From the NCBI GenBank assembly GCA_022710935.1, contig JAKLFY010000016.1, positions 35,704 through 99,703 on the forward strand: DNA of 64,000 nt, given 5' to 3'. The translations under genes and the position numbers were made by a program. The notes under the pieces are model-generated. The model was not told the DNA's origin. It saw only the letters and a list, made by a program, of their open reading frames with translations, and did no database searches. This document shows, in pieces, positions 62,348 to 64,000 of the stretch. The DNA is from Verrucomicrobiota bacterium. Lineage in GTDB: Bacteria > Verrucomicrobiota > Verrucomicrobiia > Limisphaerales > J093. Position 1 is the stretch's first letter; each line of letters opens with the position of its first letter.

Positions 62348-64000
62348 TTAGTGGTTCTCCGGCGCTGTCGGCGTGGGACCGGGGATCGTGTTTGCCGTGC
62401 GCTTCCTGCCGAACGTCTTCTCGATCAGGACGAAGAAGAGCGGCGCGAACAGGATGACGAGAGCCGTGCCGGTGATCATGCCGCCGAGGACGGAGGTGCC
62501 GATGGCGTTCATGGCGCCGGCGCCGGCGCCGGTGGCCAGAGCCAGCGGGAGGACGCCAAAGCCGAAGGCGAGCGAGGTCATGACGATGGGGCGAAAACGG
62601 AGGCGCGTGCCTTCGAGGGCGGCGTCGATCAGTCCCATGCCCTGCTCGACGCGCGCCTTGGCGAACTGGACGATGAGAATGGCGTTCTTGGTGGTCAGGC
62701 CCAGCGTCGTGAGCAGACCGATCTGGAAGTAGACGTCGTTGGGCAGCCCGCGCACCGTGGAGGCGATGACGCCGCCGAGCGCGCCCAGTGGCAGCACCAG
62801 GAGGATCGAGATGGGGATGGGCCAGCTTTCGTAGAGGGCGGCCATGCACAGGAAGATGACGAGGATGGAAAAGGCATAGAGCGGCGCGCTCTGGGCGCTG
62901 GCCATACGTTCCTGATACGAGGCGCCTGTGTAGTCAAAAGCGACGCCCGAGGGCAGTCGGGACACGATGGCCTCGAAGGCGCTCATGGCTTCACCGGTGC
63001 TGCGGCCTGGGACTGGCTCGCCCTGAATGTTCAGACTCGGAAACCCGTTGAACCGTTCCAGGCGGGGCGACCCCGAGTCCCAACGCGTCGAGGCGAAAGA
63101 GGCGAAGGGGACCATCTGGCCGGTGGCGTTGCGCACGTAGATCTTGTTCAGGTCGCTCGGGAGCCGGCGGTAGGGGGCGTCGGCCTGGACGTACACGCGC
63201 TTGACGCGTCCGCCTTGGACGAAGTTGTTGACGTAGGCGCTGCCGAAGGCTGCCGCGAGTGTGTTGTGGATCGAGTTCAGGGGCAGGCCCAGCATTCCCG
63301 CCTTTTCCCAATCCACGTCCACGCGGAACTGCGGCACATCCTCCATGCCGTTGGGCCGGACATTGACCAGGTGCGGATCCTGCATGGCCATGCCGAGGAA
63401 CTGGTTGCGCGCGTCCATGAACGCGGCATGCCCGATGCCGCCGGCGTCAATCAACTGGAAGTCGACACCGCGGGCCGAGCCCAACTCGACGACGGGCGGC
63501 GGCGCGAAGGCGAACACCATGGCGTTGCGGATGCGGGAGAAGCCCATCATGGCGCGGCCGGCGACTGCCTTGAGGCGCAGATCCGGACGATCGCGCAGGT
63601 CCCAGTCCTTGAGCTTGACGAAGACCATGCCGTTGTTCTGGGCGCGGCCGGCGAAGCCCATTCCGGCGATGGTCATGCAGGACTCGACCGCTTCCTTTTC
63701 GGTCTCCATGAAGTGGCGTCGCACATCATCGGCGATGACCTGGGTCTGTTCGAGAGTGCTGCCGGTGGGCAGCATGACCTGGCACATCAGAATGCCCTGA
63801 TCCTCATCGGGCAGGAACGACGTGGGCATCCGCATGAAAAGAGAACCCAATCCCGCCACAATCAGGAGAAACACCGCGATGTAGCGCAACCGGCTGGCCA
63901 GGGCATGGCCGACCAGTCTGACCGAAGCGGTCCGGACGGCGAAGAAGACGCGGTCGAACCAGAGCAGGAACGGGCGCAGGAACCAGATTGCGTTCTCGGA
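62348..64000 (-). CDS. RND multidrug efflux permease, AcrB/MexB type (N-terminal half outside window)
   Basis: C-terminal 550 residues of an inner-membrane proton-driven drug pump. The visible part has the helix RYIAVFLLIVAGLGSLFMRM, the periplasmic motif FLPDEDQGILMCQVMLPTGS, the docking region (VDWEKAGMLGLPLNSIHNTL, VNNFVQGGRVKRVYVQADAP) and the last helices (SILLVLPLGALGGVIASTVR, LTTLGLTTKNAILIVQFAKA). GEPVPGRSTGEAMSAFEAIV is typical of HAE1 pumps. About half of the usual 1040 residues lies beyond base 64000. It is followed immediately by the outer-membrane subunit; an adaptor gene would be expected upstream, outside the window. Confidence 0.95.
   Translation of the reverse strand, partial: SENAIWFLRPFLLWFDRVFFAVRTASVRLVGHALASRLRYIAVFLLIVAGLGSLFMRMPTSFLPDEDQGILMCQVMLPTGSTLEQTQVIADDVRRHFMETEKEAVESCMTIAGMGFAGRAQNNGMVFVKLKDWDLRDRPDLRLKAVAGRAMMGFSRIRNAMVFAFAPPPVVELGSARGVDFQLIDAGGIGHAAFMDARNQFLGMAMQDPHLVNVRPNGMEDVPQFRVDVDWEKAGMLGLPLNSIHNTLAAAFGSAYVNNFVQGGRVKRVYVQADAPYRRLPSDLNKIYVRNATGQMVPFASFASTRWDSGSPRLERFNGFPSLNIQGEPVPGRSTGEAMSAFEAIVSRLPSGVAFDYTGASYQERMASAQSAPLYAFSILVIFLCMAALYESWPIPISILLVLPLGALGGVIASTVRGLPNDVYFQIGLLTTLGLTTKNAILIVQFAKARVEQGMGLIDAALEGTRLRFRPIVMTSLAFGFGVLPLALATGAGAGAMNAIGTSVLGGMITGTALVILFAPLFFVLIEKTFGRKRTANTIPGPTPTAPENH

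Overview
The window is GC-rich, densely coded bacterial DNA that looks chromosomal. It carries housekeeping genes (leuS, alaS, infA, rpsR, rpmG, dapF, cca, hisC, pta). The best taxonomic reading is Verrucomicrobiota or a close PVC relative, possibly Limisphaerales-like. This rests on three prepilin-like proteins with an H-x9-DG motif, a Minf_1886-family protein, a DUF2723 glycosyltransferase-like protein, Tat-exported Gfo/Idh-type proteins and a CRTAC1-like FG-GAP/UnbV protein. The taxonomic call is an inference from gene content; no marker-gene search was possible.

Layout: 1-5 kb holds a truncated pgsA, an unknown small gene, a lipoprotein alpha/beta hydrolase, a convergent phosphodiesterase-like gene, then a DksA-like protein with bL33 and bS18. 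5-10 kb holds a large DUF2723 membrane protein, a small unknown gene, an orphan C-terminal module and a prepilin-like gene. 10-25.4 kb is one long same-strand run: leuS, a small membrane protein, a Minf_1886 protein, an M16 peptidase, an MlaE-MlaF-MCE-lipoprotein lipid-transport set, then a MacA-like adaptor, a MacB-type ATPase and two paralogous permeases. 25-35 kb holds cardiolipin synthase, alaS-infA, an enolase-superfamily enzyme, an M48 peptidase and an MMPL/RND protein. 35-49 kb holds glycogen phosphorylase with a beta-CASP nuclease, cca, a prepilin-like gene, a TolC-like protein, a thioesterase, pta with a detached BioD-like/DRTGG protein, and hisC. 48-64 kb holds another prepilin-like gene, a WD40-like secreted protein, Tat-exported proteins, dapF, an APC permease, a CRTAC1-like protein next to a Tll0287-like haem protein, and an RND efflux outer-membrane subunit followed by a truncated AcrB-type pump.

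The most unusual content is non-coding. The intergenic regions hold at least three families of palindromic repeats: (i) clusters of hairpins with 8-bp stems and 4-nt loops whose stems covary; (ii) imperfect palindromes beginning CTAGCCCGG, CTAGCCCGCA or TAACCCGCAT that abut 3' ends and in five cases contain the stop codon; (iii) a pair of MITE-like elements of about 114-125 bp sharing the terminal repeat GGCAAAACCGCGCC. A second pattern is promoter placement. At more than ten genes a sigma70-like -35/-10 pair puts the -10 only 6-16 nt before the start codon, often without a Shine-Dalgarno sequence, suggesting leaderless or very short-leader mRNAs. No tRNA, rRNA, CRISPR array, transposase or phage gene was recognised.
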